Notes under the pieces: generated by a model
Databases searched by the model: none
What the model saw: only the letters and a program-made list of their open reading frames with translations
Told to the model about the DNA's origin: nothing
NCBI RefSeq assembly: GCF_003352085.1
Contig: NZ_CP025804.1
Coordinates: 3,162,001 to 3,226,000, forward strand
Direction of reading: 5' to 3'
Origin: Sulfitobacter sp. SK012
Lineage (GTDB): Bacteria > Pseudomonadota > Alphaproteobacteria > Rhodobacterales > Rhodobacteraceae
Length of the DNA stretch: 64,000 bases
Shown here: positions 19,098 through 28,179 of the stretch, in pieces
Layout of the letters: every line of letters begins with the position of its first letter
Position numbering within the stretch: position 1 is the first letter of the stretch
Translations under genes and position numbers: made by a program

Positions 19098-20318
19098 TTG
19101 CTGAGCTTTTGGTCAAGTGTCACGTTGATCGGTTTTATGGTCGCTGCCGTGTTGGGGCGCGCAGTGTTGCGCGGTGCCGGGCGGGCGCTGCCTGCGCGCG
19201 ATGCATCAGACGTGTCTGTCTACCGCGCGCAGCTTGCCGAGGTTGAACGGGACGTGGCACGCGGCGTTTTACAAGCGGCAGAGGCAGAGCGTGTGCGGGC
19301 CGAAGTTGCGCGGCGTTTGCTGGCGGCTGATGCTGCCGTTCAAGATGCCAAGGCCCAAAGAGACGCACGTCCATGGATGCCCATCTTGCTGATTTGCGCG
19401 CTGGTTCTGGGGTCTGCGGGTCTTTACATGCGGCTTGGTGCACCCGGTTATGGCGATATGGCCCTAAAGGACCGCATTGCGTTTGCCGAAGATCTTCGGC
19501 GCAATCGGCCGGACCAAGCGGTTGCTGAGGCCAGCCTGCCCGCTTGGACACAGCCTGAAGGCTTAACACCACAGCACAGCCGCCTGCTCAATCAGTTACG
19601 AGAAGCCGTGGCGCAGCGACCCGACGATCTACAAGGGCATGAATTGCTCGCAGAGCAAGAGGCGCGTGTGGGTAATTTCAGTGCCGCAGCCAAAGCGCAG
19701 ACGGCCGTTTTGCGCATAAAGGGGGATGCGGCCCTGGTCGCTGACGTCGCCAGCCTTGGCGAGTTGCTGATTCTCGCCGCGGGCGGTTATGTGTCGCCCC
19801 AGGCCGAGATTCCATTGCGCCAAACCTTGGTGCAGGATCCGACAAATGGCACAGCGCGCTACTATCTTGGGCTGATGTTGATGCAAACCGGGCGGCCAGA
19901 TCAAGCGTTTCGCCTGTGGGATGCGCTGTTACGCAAAGGACCACCAGAGGCCCCATGGATCAATCCAATCCTGACGCAAATAGAATCAGCTGCTGTACTT
20001 GCAGGGGTCAATTATTCGGTGCCAGCGATTGGCGCAGGCTCTGGACCATCAGCAGAAGATATTGAAAACGCAAGCGATATGACACCAGAAGACCGAATGG
20101 AGATGATTGGCGGGATGGTTGCTGGCCTGTCAGATCGATTGGCGCGCGAAGGCGGCCCGGTGCAAGATTGGGCACGCCTGATCACCTCGCTTGGCGTCTT
20201 GGGAGAGACCGACCGTGCTGCCGCCATCCACGCCAACGCGGTAGACGTGTTTGCAGGCGACGCAGGCGCGCTTGATATCCTCCAGCAGGCTGGCGAACGT
20301 GCAGGGGTGGCCAATTGA
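19098..20318 (+). CDS. ccmI: Cytochrome c maturation protein CcmI
   Basis: A protein of about 406 residues with an N-terminal membrane helix (FWSSVTLIGFMVAAVL), a coiled segment (VYRAQLAEVERDVARG) that is diagnostic for CcmI, a second helix (WMPILLICALVLGSAGLYM) and a periplasmic TPR-rich C-terminal half. CcmI binds apocytochrome c and hands it to the haem ligation complex in the inner membrane and periplasm. No ATG fits; TTG 19098 is proposed because it gives the usual start just before the first helix and has GAGGG about 10 bases upstream. The next gene, ruvX, starts in the stop codon. Other ccm genes are not in the window. Confidence 0.8.
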   Translation: MLSFWSSVTLIGFMVAAVLGRAVLRGAGRALPARDASDVSVYRAQLAEVERDVARGVLQAAEAERVRAEVARRLLAADAAVQDAKAQRDARPWMPILLICALVLGSAGLYMRLGAPGYGDMALKDRIAFAEDLRRNRPDQAVAEASLPAWTQPEGLTPQHSRLLNQLREAVAQRPDDLQGHELLAEQEARVGNFSAAAKAQTAVLRIKGDAALVADVASLGELLILAAGGYVSPQAEIPLRQTLVQDPTNGTARYYLGLMLMQTGRPDQAFRLWDALLRKGPPEAPWINPILTQIESAAVLAGVNYSVPAIGAGSGPSAEDIENASDMTPEDRMEMIGGMVAGLSDRLAREGGPVQDWARLITSLGVLGETDRAAAIHANAVDVFAGDAGALDILQQAGERAGVAN

Positions 20319-20809
20319 TCTTCGACGATATTATAGATTTTGCCGGTGCATTGCCGCCAATGCGCGCATTGATTGGTCTGGACCTTGGCGAAAAAACCAT
20401 TGGCGTTGCGGTAACGGATAACTTTCTGTCGGTCGCCACCCCTCTAGAAACAGTGCGTCGGCGCAAATTCGGCTTAGATGCCGCACGCCTGAGCGAGATC
20501 ATCGAAGGTCGTAACATTGGCGGGCTCATCTTGGGGTTGCCGCGCAATATGGACGGCTCCGAAGGTCCGCGCTGTCAGTCGACACGCGCTTTTGCCCGTA
20601 ACTTTGACCGCCTGCACCCTACATTGCCCATCGGGTTTTGGGACGAGCGCCTATCGACGGTTGCGGCTGAAAAAGCACTGCTGGAGGCGGACACGACCCG
20701 AAAACGTCGCGCGGAGGTCATTGATCACGTCGCTGCGGGGTATATCTTGCAAGGGGTATTAGACCGGCTGCGCGTGCTGCGCGCCAAGGGAGACAATGAT
20801 GACGGATGA
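20315..20809 (+). CDS. ruvX: Putative Holliday junction resolvase / pre-16S rRNA nuclease
   Basis: A 164-residue RNase H-fold nuclease of the YqgF/RuvX family, involved in 5' end maturation of 16S rRNA and possibly in junction resolution. Diagnostic motifs are LIGLDLGEKTIGVAVTD (first catalytic aspartate), GLILGLPRNMDGSEGP and FWDERLSTVAAEKAL (second acidic residue), with a C-terminal IDHVAAGYILQG containing the last aspartate. The start is TTG 20315, overlapping the ccmI stop by 4 bases, which argues for coupling. The 3' end overlaps the DUF1289 gene. Length is slightly above the usual 140-150 residues because of a short N-terminal extension. Confidence 0.9.
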   Translation: MIFDDIIDFAGALPPMRALIGLDLGEKTIGVAVTDNFLSVATPLETVRRRKFGLDAARLSEIIEGRNIGGLILGLPRNMDGSEGPRCQSTRAFARNFDRLHPTLPIGFWDERLSTVAAEKALLEADTTRKRRAEVIDHVAAGYILQGVLDRLRVLRAKGDNDDG

Positions 20810-21035
20810 GGTCTGGAAACGCGACGAGGTGGAAAGCCCCTGCATCAAGATATGTGTGATTCATCCGGAGACGCGATTGTGTACGGGATGTATGCGAAGC
20901 ACTGACGAGATTGGCGCTTGGTCGCGGATGGCACCGGATTTACGGCGCGCAATCATGGACGAATTGCCCGGGCGGGCAGGTCTATTGGGCAAACGCCGCG
21001 GTGGACGTGCGGCCCGTTTGGCGCAAAAGTCTTAG
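20799..21035 (+). CDS. DUF1289 family four-cysteine protein
   Basis: A 78-residue protein of the DUF1289 family, a small domain with four conserved cysteines that probably binds zinc or an iron-sulfur centre. The cysteines are in SPCIKICVIHPETRLCTGC and are followed by the family pattern MRSTDEIGAW. Two adjacent ATG codons (20796, 20799) are both within reach of the AGGGAGA ribosome site. It overlaps the end of ruvX by 11 bases and shares the operon with ccmI and ruvX. No biochemical function is established for the family. Confidence 0.85.
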   Translation: MTDEVWKRDEVESPCIKICVIHPETRLCTGCMRSTDEIGAWSRMAPDLRRAIMDELPGRAGLLGKRRGGRAARLAQKS

Positions 21036-21259
21036 GCTCCGCGCTTGATCGGGTAGCCGAACAACGCAACTGCGGCCCGGCCCCTGCTGCGACGCGGGAG
21101 CAGATGAATCGTAGCCGCCACGTTGCCATTCGCTGCCAAGACGTTGGTTTTGATAAAGTCGCGCGCGCGTTGTTCAAGCGCAGGAAAAATGCCCGCTTTT
21201 GATTGTGCATTAGCGCGGTAGGCGAACATACCGTGTGGACCTGTCATGATCTGTTTCAT
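21032..21259 (-). CDS. Small protein of unknown function
   Basis: A possible 75-residue basic protein that I do not recognise (MKQIMTGPHGMFAYRANAQ at the start, many arginines and alanines, FGYPIKRGA at the end). Its support is a good ribosome site (GAGG seven bases before ATG 21259) and a convergent tail-to-tail overlap of four bases with the DUF1289 gene. No signal peptide or membrane helix is evident. It could be a real conserved small protein or a chance frame. Confidence 0.45.
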   Translation of the reverse strand: MKQIMTGPHGMFAYRANAQSKAGIFPALEQRARDFIKTNVLAANGNVAATIHLLPRRSRGRAAVALFGYPIKRGA

Positions 21260-21377
21260 CTGCTGCCTCAAAAGTTATAAACGCCGCCTCTTCGTGCGGT
21301 TAATACGATGTTAGCTACATTCAGCTTTTGACGACAATGTGTCAGGAGCATGATCATTGTGCGTCGTTGCGAAACGG

Positions 21378-22136
21378 CTACAGGTGCGCATCAGGTGCTA
21401 ACCACTCCGAAAAGCTCGGCAGTTCAGGCCGGAAGAATGCAATCATCCTGCCACCCGGGTCTGAATAATTGCAGGTCGGATCCCACGGCTCAGTGCCGTG
21501 AAGAATGAAACGGTGCAGCAACGCCGCTTCGCCCGGACGCATAATGAGCCGAATTTTCTCGCACTGTTCAAAGACCTCTCGCCGGGCCGCCTGATAGACT
21601 TGCGTAATGTCGGTATCGGGTGACGGGTTCGGGCCAAAAGCCTCAACCAATGCGCGTTGCATGATGATGTGACTGCCGCGCCAGACCACCACTGGGGACG
21701 CGGGACAATCGGTAAGAGGCAGCGCCAAAATATAAGCGTGCCATTCCCGGGCGAAACGCCGGCGCTCGGGCCCTTCAGGCAACAGACCATCTACATGAGC
21801 TGCGGCGCGGTTTGCGCGGAAACGGTGATTTGCGTCCGTCTCATCCCGGTCTTGTTGGGGATAGCCCGGGTAGACGATTGAGACCTGTGCCCGGTGCAAT
21901 GGCAATTTCGGCACATGCGCTCTCCACGCCCCCGGCAAGGCCACGCCATCAATGCTGCCATCCGCCGTCGTCGGCAAAAGATCGACGCCGACAAACCAAG
22001 TGTCGCCATGCCGCAGGTTGGCCGAGCGTATACTGCGGTCTCGCACGAGTGTGGCGGTATGCTGGCGGGCCGCATCAGCCCAACGCGCAACGCCGTCTTC
22101 TTGCTTGAACAGCTGGTAGCCGTTCTGAGACGTCAC
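21378..22136 (-). CDS. 2OG-Fe(II) oxygenase-like protein
   Basis: A 252-residue cytoplasmic protein with the facial triad of 2-oxoglutarate iron dioxygenases of the phytanoyl-CoA hydroxylase type. H114 and D116 lie in AAHVDGLLP, the distal histidine is H213 in LLHRFILHGTEPW and the 2OG-anchoring arginine is probably R230 in GGRMIAFFRPE. The spacing of about 100 residues between HxD and the distal H is normal. Its stop overlaps the start of a TauE/SafE permease by 4 bases in the reverse order of the strand, so the permease is upstream and both share an operon. The substrate is unknown; the family hydroxylates small organic acids, lipids or amino acids. Confidence 0.65.
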   Translation of the reverse strand: MTSQNGYQLFKQEDGVARWADAARQHTATLVRDRSIRSANLRHGDTWFVGVDLLPTTADGSIDGVALPGAWRAHVPKLPLHRAQVSIVYPGYPQQDRDETDANHRFRANRAAAHVDGLLPEGPERRRFAREWHAYILALPLTDCPASPVVVWRGSHIIMQRALVEAFGPNPSPDTDITQVYQAARREVFEQCEKIRLIMRPGEAALLHRFILHGTEPWDPTCNYSDPGGRMIAFFRPELPSFSEWLAPDAHL

Positions 22137-22954
22137 GCCATCAACGCCTTGCGCAGCATATTGAATGCCACAAGCACCAAAAACACTGCGAACACACGCT
22201 TGAGCGGTTTGGGATCCATTGCATGTGCCAAACGTGCGCCCAACGGTGCGGTGATCAACGTCATCGCGATGATCAGGGTAAAAGCTACTAGATTGACGGC
22301 ACCCAGCGTAAAGGGTGGCCGACCTGCGTCCATATCAACCATCAAGAAACCGATCACCGCTGGTACGGCAATCAGCACGCCAAAACCCGCAGCCGTGGCT
22401 ACAGCGCGGTGAATGGGAGTGTTGTAAAGTGTCATCAGGGGTACGCCAAAACTGCCTCCGCCAATCCCCATCAACACGCTAAGAAATCCGACCGCAGGCG
22501 ACAATGCCGCGCGGCGCATCCCTTTAGGCATCATTTGGCCCAGCCGCCATTCGGAGCGGCCGAACCCCATATACAACCCCACGATCAACGCCAGCACGCC
22601 AAAGATTGCCTGCAAGGTTGAGGACCGCAGTTGGGCGACCAGAAAAACGCCGATAATGGCACCGATCACGATACCCGGGGCCCAAGCGCGCAAGATATCC
22701 CAATCCACCGCGCCCTTTTTGTTATGGGCATGAACGGAACGCAGCGATGTCACGATGATCGTTGCAAGCGATGTCGCCAGACACATCTGCATCAATTGCG
22801 GACCGTCATAGCCCAGAGTTTGAAATGCGTAAAAGAATGCGGGAACCAAAATGATGCCGCCGCCGACGCCAAGCAGGCCTGCAAGCACGCCCGCAAAGGC
22901 CCCGATCACCAGCAGCATCGCAGCCATCTGGACAAGCAATGTGGTATCGAACAT
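22133..22954 (-). CDS. TauE/SafE family membrane permease
   Basis: A 273-residue inner-membrane protein with about eight hydrophobic helices and the family features GAFAGVLAGLLGVGGGIILVP near the N-terminus and GIGGGSFGVPLMTLYN in the middle (each half carries a glycine-rich GxGGG block). TauE/SafE proteins export sulfite, sulfoacetate or related anions. ATG 22954 gives the normal short N-terminus; a longer in-frame start at 23113 would add an unrelated leader. It overlaps the oxygenase gene and lies just downstream of dusA on the same strand. Substrate not determinable from sequence. Confidence 0.85.
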   Translation of the reverse strand: MFDTTLLVQMAAMLLVIGAFAGVLAGLLGVGGGIILVPAFFYAFQTLGYDGPQLMQMCLATSLATIIVTSLRSVHAHNKKGAVDWDILRAWAPGIVIGAIIGVFLVAQLRSSTLQAIFGVLALIVGLYMGFGRSEWRLGQMMPKGMRRAALSPAVGFLSVLMGIGGGSFGVPLMTLYNTPIHRAVATAAGFGVLIAVPAVIGFLMVDMDAGRPPFTLGAVNLVAFTLIIAMTLITAPLGARLAHAMDPKPLKRVFAVFLVLVAFNMLRKALMA

Positions 22955-22991
22955 GTGCGTTATCTTTCTGATGTGGGCGTCTGACCTCGTG

Positions 22992-24014
22992 CTACACTTC
23001 TTGCAGAGTGCCCGCCAGTGCTTCGATATCTTCCAGAGCGGTCCGCACCATCTCCGAATTTGCGCCAGTTTTGGCGGCACCTTCGGACAGCTGTCGACGC
23101 CACGCACGCGCACCGGGACGCCCCGCGAAGAGCCCCATCATGTGTCGCGTGATTTGGTTAAGCCGGCCCCCATTGTCCAAATGCGCATCTATATAGGGCA
23201 GCATGGCGCGCACTGCGTCCTCGGGTCGCGACACCGTTGTGGCACCATAAATCTGGGCGTCGGCCTCGCATAAAACATCTGCTGGCGTATGGTAAGCGGC
23301 GCGCCCAACCATGACACCATCAAGGCCTGCGTCCAGAAACCCATTGGCCTGCGCCAGCGTCGTAATCCCGCCGTTGATTGAGATGTGCAAATTCGGAAAG
23401 AGCCCCTTCATCTGCTGCACCAGATCATAATCGAGCGGTGGAATATCGCGATTTTCCTTTGGGCTAAGCCCTTGTAGCCAAGCCATCCGGGCGTGGATCG
23501 CCACCCGCTCGATCCCTGCCCCAACCATCTGCGACAAAAACTCTGGCAGCGTTTCTTGGGGGATCTGATCGTCAACACCGATGCGGCATTTCACGGTGAT
23601 CTCAACCGGGCTTGCCGCCTGCATCGCCCGCACGCAACGTGCCACCAGCGCAGGATCGCGCATCAACACAGCACCAAAGCACCCCGACTGGACCCGGTCC
23701 GACGGGCACCCCACATTCAGGTTAATCTCATCATAGCCGGCCTCAGCGCCGATCCTCGTGGCCTCTGCCAACTCAGCAGGGTCAGAGCCCCCCAGCTGCA
23801 AGGCCACGGGATGCTCGTCCGCGTTATAGTCCAGCAAATGCAACGCACCGCCGCGCACAAGCGCCGGGGCCGTCACCATTTCAGTATAAAGCAATGTGTG
23901 TTGGGACAGCTGCCGGTGCAGGAACCTGCAATGACGATCCGTCCAGTCCATCATTGGGGCTACGGAAAGCCGGGATGCTTTATTTATCAATGCCTTAGAC
24001 GCCACTAATGTCAC
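22992..24014 (-). CDS. dusA: tRNA-dihydrouridine synthase A
   Basis: A 340-residue flavoenzyme that reduces uridine to dihydrouridine at positions 20/20a of tRNA. Typical motifs are LSVAPMMDWTDRHCRFL, YDEINLNVGCPSDRVQ with the catalytic cysteine in SGCFGAVLM, and FPNLHISINGGI. The start is GTG 24014 with AAGGGT upstream. The first 14 residues differ from the usual short leader, possibly because the 5' end was rebuilt when an element integrated. The 5' end of dusA is a known integration site for genomic islands and prophages, and a dead integrase lies immediately upstream. Function assignment is firm. Confidence 0.93.
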   Translation of the reverse strand: MTLVASKALINKASRLSVAPMMDWTDRHCRFLHRQLSQHTLLYTEMVTAPALVRGGALHLLDYNADEHPVALQLGGSDPAELAEATRIGAEAGYDEINLNVGCPSDRVQSGCFGAVLMRDPALVARCVRAMQAASPVEITVKCRIGVDDQIPQETLPEFLSQMVGAGIERVAIHARMAWLQGLSPKENRDIPPLDYDLVQQMKGLFPNLHISINGGITTLAQANGFLDAGLDGVMVGRAAYHTPADVLCEADAQIYGATTVSRPEDAVRAMLPYIDAHLDNGGRLNQITRHMMGLFAGRPGARAWRRQLSEGAAKTGANSEMVRTALEDIEALAGTLQEV

Positions 24015-24107
24015 GACCGCTTACCCTTTAAGGTTGATATTTCTATCATATTTATCAACGTTTTATCCCATTTCCATCCATAGGCATACTTTAAGAGCAA
24101 AGCAGTT

Positions 24108-24600
24108 ATGGCAGCTATCGTTCGGATCGAACGCAAGTCTGGCGCACGCTATAGAGCCAAGATCATCAAGAAGAAAGGCGGCAAGGTAGTCTTCACAAAA
24201 AGCGCAACGTTCGAGCGGGAGGCGACAGCAAAGGCCTGGGCAAAAAGGGGTGAATGAGATTATGCCGCTGGTACTTTGAACTCTGGCAATAAAACTACAA
24301 TCTGTGAGTTGGTTGATCTCTACTTGGCGCGTCAGAACAAGGAAATCAGAAAAACCAAAACTCAAGTGCTCAGGAGCATCAAGCTGCCTAATGTTGCAGC
24401 GATAGATGTGACAAGTTTGACTACCAATTCCATCGTCGATTTTGCGCGGTTCGATGCCACCTTGGGTTAAGCTGGTAAGAAGCGCTCGTGGGATGATCGA
24501 TCATTGCCGCCGGAACTGGTCTTTGAGTCACCTCGGTAAATTGTTTGCGCCAAGTGCAATGCAGTCATGCAGGATGAGCGTGGCTATCGATCTTTTGAAC
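24108..24600 (+). pseudogene. Tyrosine integrase remnant beside dusA
   Basis: From ATG 24108 the sequence translates as an integrase N-terminal arm (MAAIVRIERKSGARYRAKI, then SATFEREATAKAWAKRGE) up to an in-frame TGA at 24255. The same frame then continues as the SAM-like core-binding domain (TICELVDLYLARQNKEIRK, later VDFARF) to a TAA at 24468. A further piece, LSHLGKLFA, appears in another frame. The catalytic domain with the R-H-R-Y residues is absent. This is therefore the dead 5' half of a phage-type integrase, 94 bases from the dusA start, and marks an island that has been lost or eroded. Confidence 0.8.
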
Positions 24601-24649
24601 TGGCCATCAAGTGATATAAGCCTCGAAACAACTCCAATGCAGGTTTTTC

Positions 24650-25621
24650 ATGGCGCGCCTAGTTTCATTTTCAGCAAACAACATCGGAGCACTGTTTGGC
24701 CTAGGGGCTTTTGCAGTGTTTTCCTTTTCTGATGTGGTCGTCAAACAACTTGGCGCAACCTATTCGCCATTTCAAATTGTGTTTTTTAGCGCCCTTCTCA
24801 GTTTCCCTTTGATCACCCTTGTTCTGATGAGCGACCAAAAGCCTGGTACGCTGCGCCCGGTGCACCCATGGTGGATCGCCTTGCGCAGTGTCAGCGGTGC
24901 CACTTCAGCTGTCTGTGCATTCTATGCTTTCAGCCAACTGGCTCTTTCTCAAGTTTACGCAATCATATTTGCGTCGCCGTTGATTATTACTATTTTGGCT
25001 ATCCCAATGCTCGGAGAGACCGTTCGACTTCGGCGCGGCCTCGCCATTCTCTTTGGCCTGATCGGAGTTATGGTGGTATTGCGTCCCGGCGCAGTTCCCA
25101 TGAGCGGTGGGCATCTCGCGGCGCTCATGGCTGCTGTCACGGGGGCACTTAACTCAATAATCGTTCGGAAAATCGGGCACGAAGAAAGAGGTGTCGTGAT
25201 GATCCTCTATCCGATGATGGCGAATCTTGTTCTGACAGCTGCCATCCTGCCTTTCGTTTATGTGGAAGTGCCGATTGCGGACTTGGGACAATTTGCGGTG
25301 GTTGCGGCACTTGTCCTGCTGGCCATGGCCTTCCTTGTAGCTGCGTATACACGCGGTGACGCGATGACCGTGGCACCGATGCAATACTCCCAGATCGTTT
25401 GGGCTGCACTTTTTGGCGCGCTCTTTTTCGGTGAGTACCCCGTCTGGCAAACCTACTTGGGAACGGCCATAATTGCGCTATCGGGATTTTACATTCTAAA
25501 ACGCGAAGCCACAGGCGATGTCTCCAAGAATAGACCTGTTCTCAAGACGCGTACTCGAATTGGCCTGCCGGCGGGCTTACATGTTGGCATCATCCTTCGA
25601 CGCAGGCGCAAGAAAGTCTAA
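24650..25621 (+). CDS. DMT superfamily (EamA) transporter
   Basis: A 323-residue inner-membrane protein with about ten hydrophobic helices in two EamA repeats (GLGAFAVFSFSDVVVKQLG at the start of the first, ALMAAVTGALNSIIVRKIG at the start of the second). Family members export or import metabolites such as amino acids, nucleosides or drugs. ATG 24650 has an AGG seven bases upstream. The C-terminus carries a basic tail beyond the last helix. It stands alone between the integrase remnant and a degenerate region, so it may be a survivor of the island cargo. The substrate cannot be inferred. Confidence 0.85.
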   Translation: MARLVSFSANNIGALFGLGAFAVFSFSDVVVKQLGATYSPFQIVFFSALLSFPLITLVLMSDQKPGTLRPVHPWWIALRSVSGATSAVCAFYAFSQLALSQVYAIIFASPLIITILAIPMLGETVRLRRGLAILFGLIGVMVVLRPGAVPMSGGHLAALMAAVTGALNSIIVRKIGHEERGVVMILYPMMANLVLTAAILPFVYVEVPIADLGQFAVVAALVLLAMAFLVAAYTRGDAMTVAPMQYSQIVWAALFGALFFGEYPVWQTYLGTAIIALSGFYILKREATGDVSKNRPVLKTRTRIGLPAGLHVGIILRRRRKKV

Positions 25622-26097
25622 ATGTTTGCTTAGACAGTTCGAAGGTACGATCTATTCTTAATAAAAGAAACCGCTTGCTGCGAGAGGAGGGTAACCCCAC
25701 CTAATACCAGAAGCGATGGATTCAGTCGGTCAGCACACACATTGTAGATCTTCAAATCTGCGGGCTGTGTTGATGCGGAAACCGTTGCCAGTGGACCTGC
25801 CTTCGCCCAACGCTTCTAAAGGCAAGAGCTGCCATCCGGTGCGGGATGGGCCATGGTCTGCTCTGCGGGCAAAGCCGTCGACCGCCGTTGCAGCCCGCAG
25901 TTCTCTTTCGACCTAAAGGCGACTTTAGTGTTCTTTGCAGCCAAAGACGGCGTGTCCCTCCAAGGGGAACCGTTCGATTGATCCATGTCATGGTTGACTC
26001 AGTCAACCGAAGGTAGTTTTTCTACATGATCTGAGCTTCCGGAGCGGGCGTAATTTCAGGGCGATACCATAAGAAATAGGAAAAGGTGGGCTTCAAA
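25622..26097. other. Gene-free degenerate stretch
   Basis: About 475 bases without a supported gene. Frames on both strands give arginine- and tryptophan-rich translations without known motifs, as expected of non-coding or decayed DNA. The promoter of the following DUF3604 gene should lie in its last 100 bases. Confidence 0.5.
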
Positions 26098-28008
26098 ATG
26101 TCTATTGGACGGGTTCTAACCGGTGCACTGCTTACTTTGGGTGCGGTACAACCTTCATCAGCTTTTGCCCAACAAGCGAGCGGGCCTGATTTTTCCGTAC
26201 CGAAAAACGAAATTGTTAAGAAGACAGAAAATTTTTCCCCTTTCGTAAACTTCGAGGCACCTGATCGTGTCTTCTGGGGAGATTCACATCTGCACACTTC
26301 GTATTCTTGGGATGCTGGATTGGTAGGCAATACGTTAGGCCCGGATGAGGCTTATCGCTTTGCGAAAGGTCAGCAGGTTATTGCAAGCTCTGGGCAGCCG
26401 GTCAAACTGGTCAGACCTCTGGATTGGCTGGTGGTAGCTGATCACGCAGAGAGCCTTGGTGTCGCTGTACTTATCGAGCGTTCAGATCCCGCCATTTTAA
26501 GAAGCGAAGTCGGACGGACGACGCACGACCTGTACAAAGAAGGCAAGATCTACGAAGCCTTTGAAAACTGGGGCCTGAATGTCATCGTTGGGGGCAATGA
26601 TCCGCTCAAAGACCCTGCGCTGACCCGCACTGTCTGGGAAGAGATCATAGACCACGCTGAAAACCACAATACCCCCGGGCAGTTTACGGCCTTCATCGGC
26701 TACGAATGGTCATCAGCGCCAGGTGGCAATAATCTGCACCGCGTCGTCATAATGCGGGATGGTGCTGCGGAGGCGAAGAAAGTCCTGCCGTTCGCTGCTT
26801 ATGAGTCCGACGACCCCGAGAAACTGTGGGATTGGATGGAAGTCTACGAAGAAAAAACCGGTGGGCAAATTCTAGCTATCCCCCACAATGGCAACATATC
26901 AAATGGTGTGATGTTCTCTGTCGAGACCCAGTCCGGAGAGCCGATAAACCAGGCCTACGCCGAGCGTCGTGCCAAATGGGAACCTCTCTATGAGGTCACT
27001 CAAATGAAAGGCGATGGAGAATCGCATCCGATCCTGTCACCGAACGACGAGTTCGCCGATTATGAAAATTGGGACCGCGGGAATTGGGCCGGTGAGCCAA
27101 AAACACCGGAAATGTTGCCGCATGAATACGCCCGAGGTGGATTGAAGGTCGGCCTTCAAATGGAAGAAGCGCTCGGTATCAACCCATTCAAATTTGGAAT
27201 GATCGGTGGAACCGATTCACACACCTCGCTGTCCACTAGCCGAGAAGACAACTATTTCGGAAAAGTGTCCCTCATGGAACCTGGTCCCGACCGGTTCGAA
27301 GGAGAGATCGTCCCCGATCCGCAGAATGCGGGCACAGGTACATATGAATTTGAGACCATCGCGTCAGGGCTTCAAGGTGTGTGGGCCAAGGAAAACACGC
27401 GCGAGGCTTTGTGGGATGCAATGAAACGCAAAGAAACATACGCAACCACAGGCAGCCGTATGACTGTCCGGGTGTTCGGCGGTTGGAAGTATAACGCCGA
27501 CGATGTGCTGAGGCCAGATTTTGCCAAGACAGGTTATCTGGGCGGTGTGCCCATGGGCGGTGATTTGCAAAATGCACCAAACGGCATGGCCCCTAGATTG
27601 ATGATCCGCACATTGCGTGACCCGGACGGAGCGAACTTAGACCGTGTTCAAGTTGTAAAGGGTTGGCTCGATTCAGACGGCCAAGCACAAGAGCTTGTCT
27701 ATGATGTCGTTTGCTCTGACGACCGAAAAATCATTGAAACCCGTTGTGAAAGTGCCGTGGGCAATACCGTCAACATCGAGGCTGCCACATACACCAACGA
27801 TATTGGCGATTCACTTCTGATGGCCTTCTGGGAAGACCCCGATTTCGATCCCTCACAGCGTGCCTTCTACTATGTTCGGGTTCTTGAGATACCCATACCA
27901 CGCTGGACAACGTACGACGCTGCTTTCTACGGTGTTGGTTTGCCCGAGGGCGTGCCACCGTCGCAGCAGGATCGGGCATACACATCACCGATTTGGTATA
28001 CGCCATAG
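26098..28008 (+). CDS. DUF3604 exported PHP-like protein
   Basis: A 636-residue protein of the DUF3604 family. It opens with a Sec signal peptide (RVLTGALLTLGAVQPSSAFA) and is probably periplasmic. The mature part contains FWGDSHLHTSYSWDAG, VVADHAESLG, AFIGYEWSSAPGG, IPHNGN and IGGTDSHTSL, a set of metal-binding histidines and acids resembling PHP-type phosphoesterases. Family activity is not established to my knowledge. ATG 26098 has AGGTGG eight bases upstream; GTG 26086 is less likely. It is flanked by gene-poor DNA and by an IS110 scar, with part of a phosphatase gene beyond, so it may once have belonged to a phosphoester-using cluster. Confidence 0.88.
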   Translation: MSIGRVLTGALLTLGAVQPSSAFAQQASGPDFSVPKNEIVKKTENFSPFVNFEAPDRVFWGDSHLHTSYSWDAGLVGNTLGPDEAYRFAKGQQVIASSGQPVKLVRPLDWLVVADHAESLGVAVLIERSDPAILRSEVGRTTHDLYKEGKIYEAFENWGLNVIVGGNDPLKDPALTRTVWEEIIDHAENHNTPGQFTAFIGYEWSSAPGGNNLHRVVIMRDGAAEAKKVLPFAAYESDDPEKLWDWMEVYEEKTGGQILAIPHNGNISNGVMFSVETQSGEPINQAYAERRAKWEPLYEVTQMKGDGESHPILSPNDEFADYENWDRGNWAGEPKTPEMLPHEYARGGLKVGLQMEEALGINPFKFGMIGGTDSHTSLSTSREDNYFGKVSLMEPGPDRFEGEIVPDPQNAGTGTYEFETIASGLQGVWAKENTREALWDAMKRKETYATTGSRMTVRVFGGWKYNADDVLRPDFAKTGYLGGVPMGGDLQNAPNGMAPRLMIRTLRDPDGANLDRVQVVKGWLDSDGQAQELVYDVVCSDDRKIIETRCESAVGNTVNIEAATYTNDIGDSLLMAFWEDPDFDPSQRAFYYVRVLEIPIPRWTTYDAAFYGVGLPEGVPPSQQDRAYTSPIWYTP

Positions 28009-28179
28009 AAATCGTGGAAAAATCCCGCAGCAAAGGCCCGAAAACCGCCTATTGCGACCAGTGCTGCTTAGCCGATTAAGGCGCCGTTGGGCCCAAAGTA
28101 TGCGTAATTGGGCAGCCCTCTGTTTTGAGGTCGAGCTTCCATAGGATCACAGGATAGCTGTGAACAAGGGAGACAGAAA

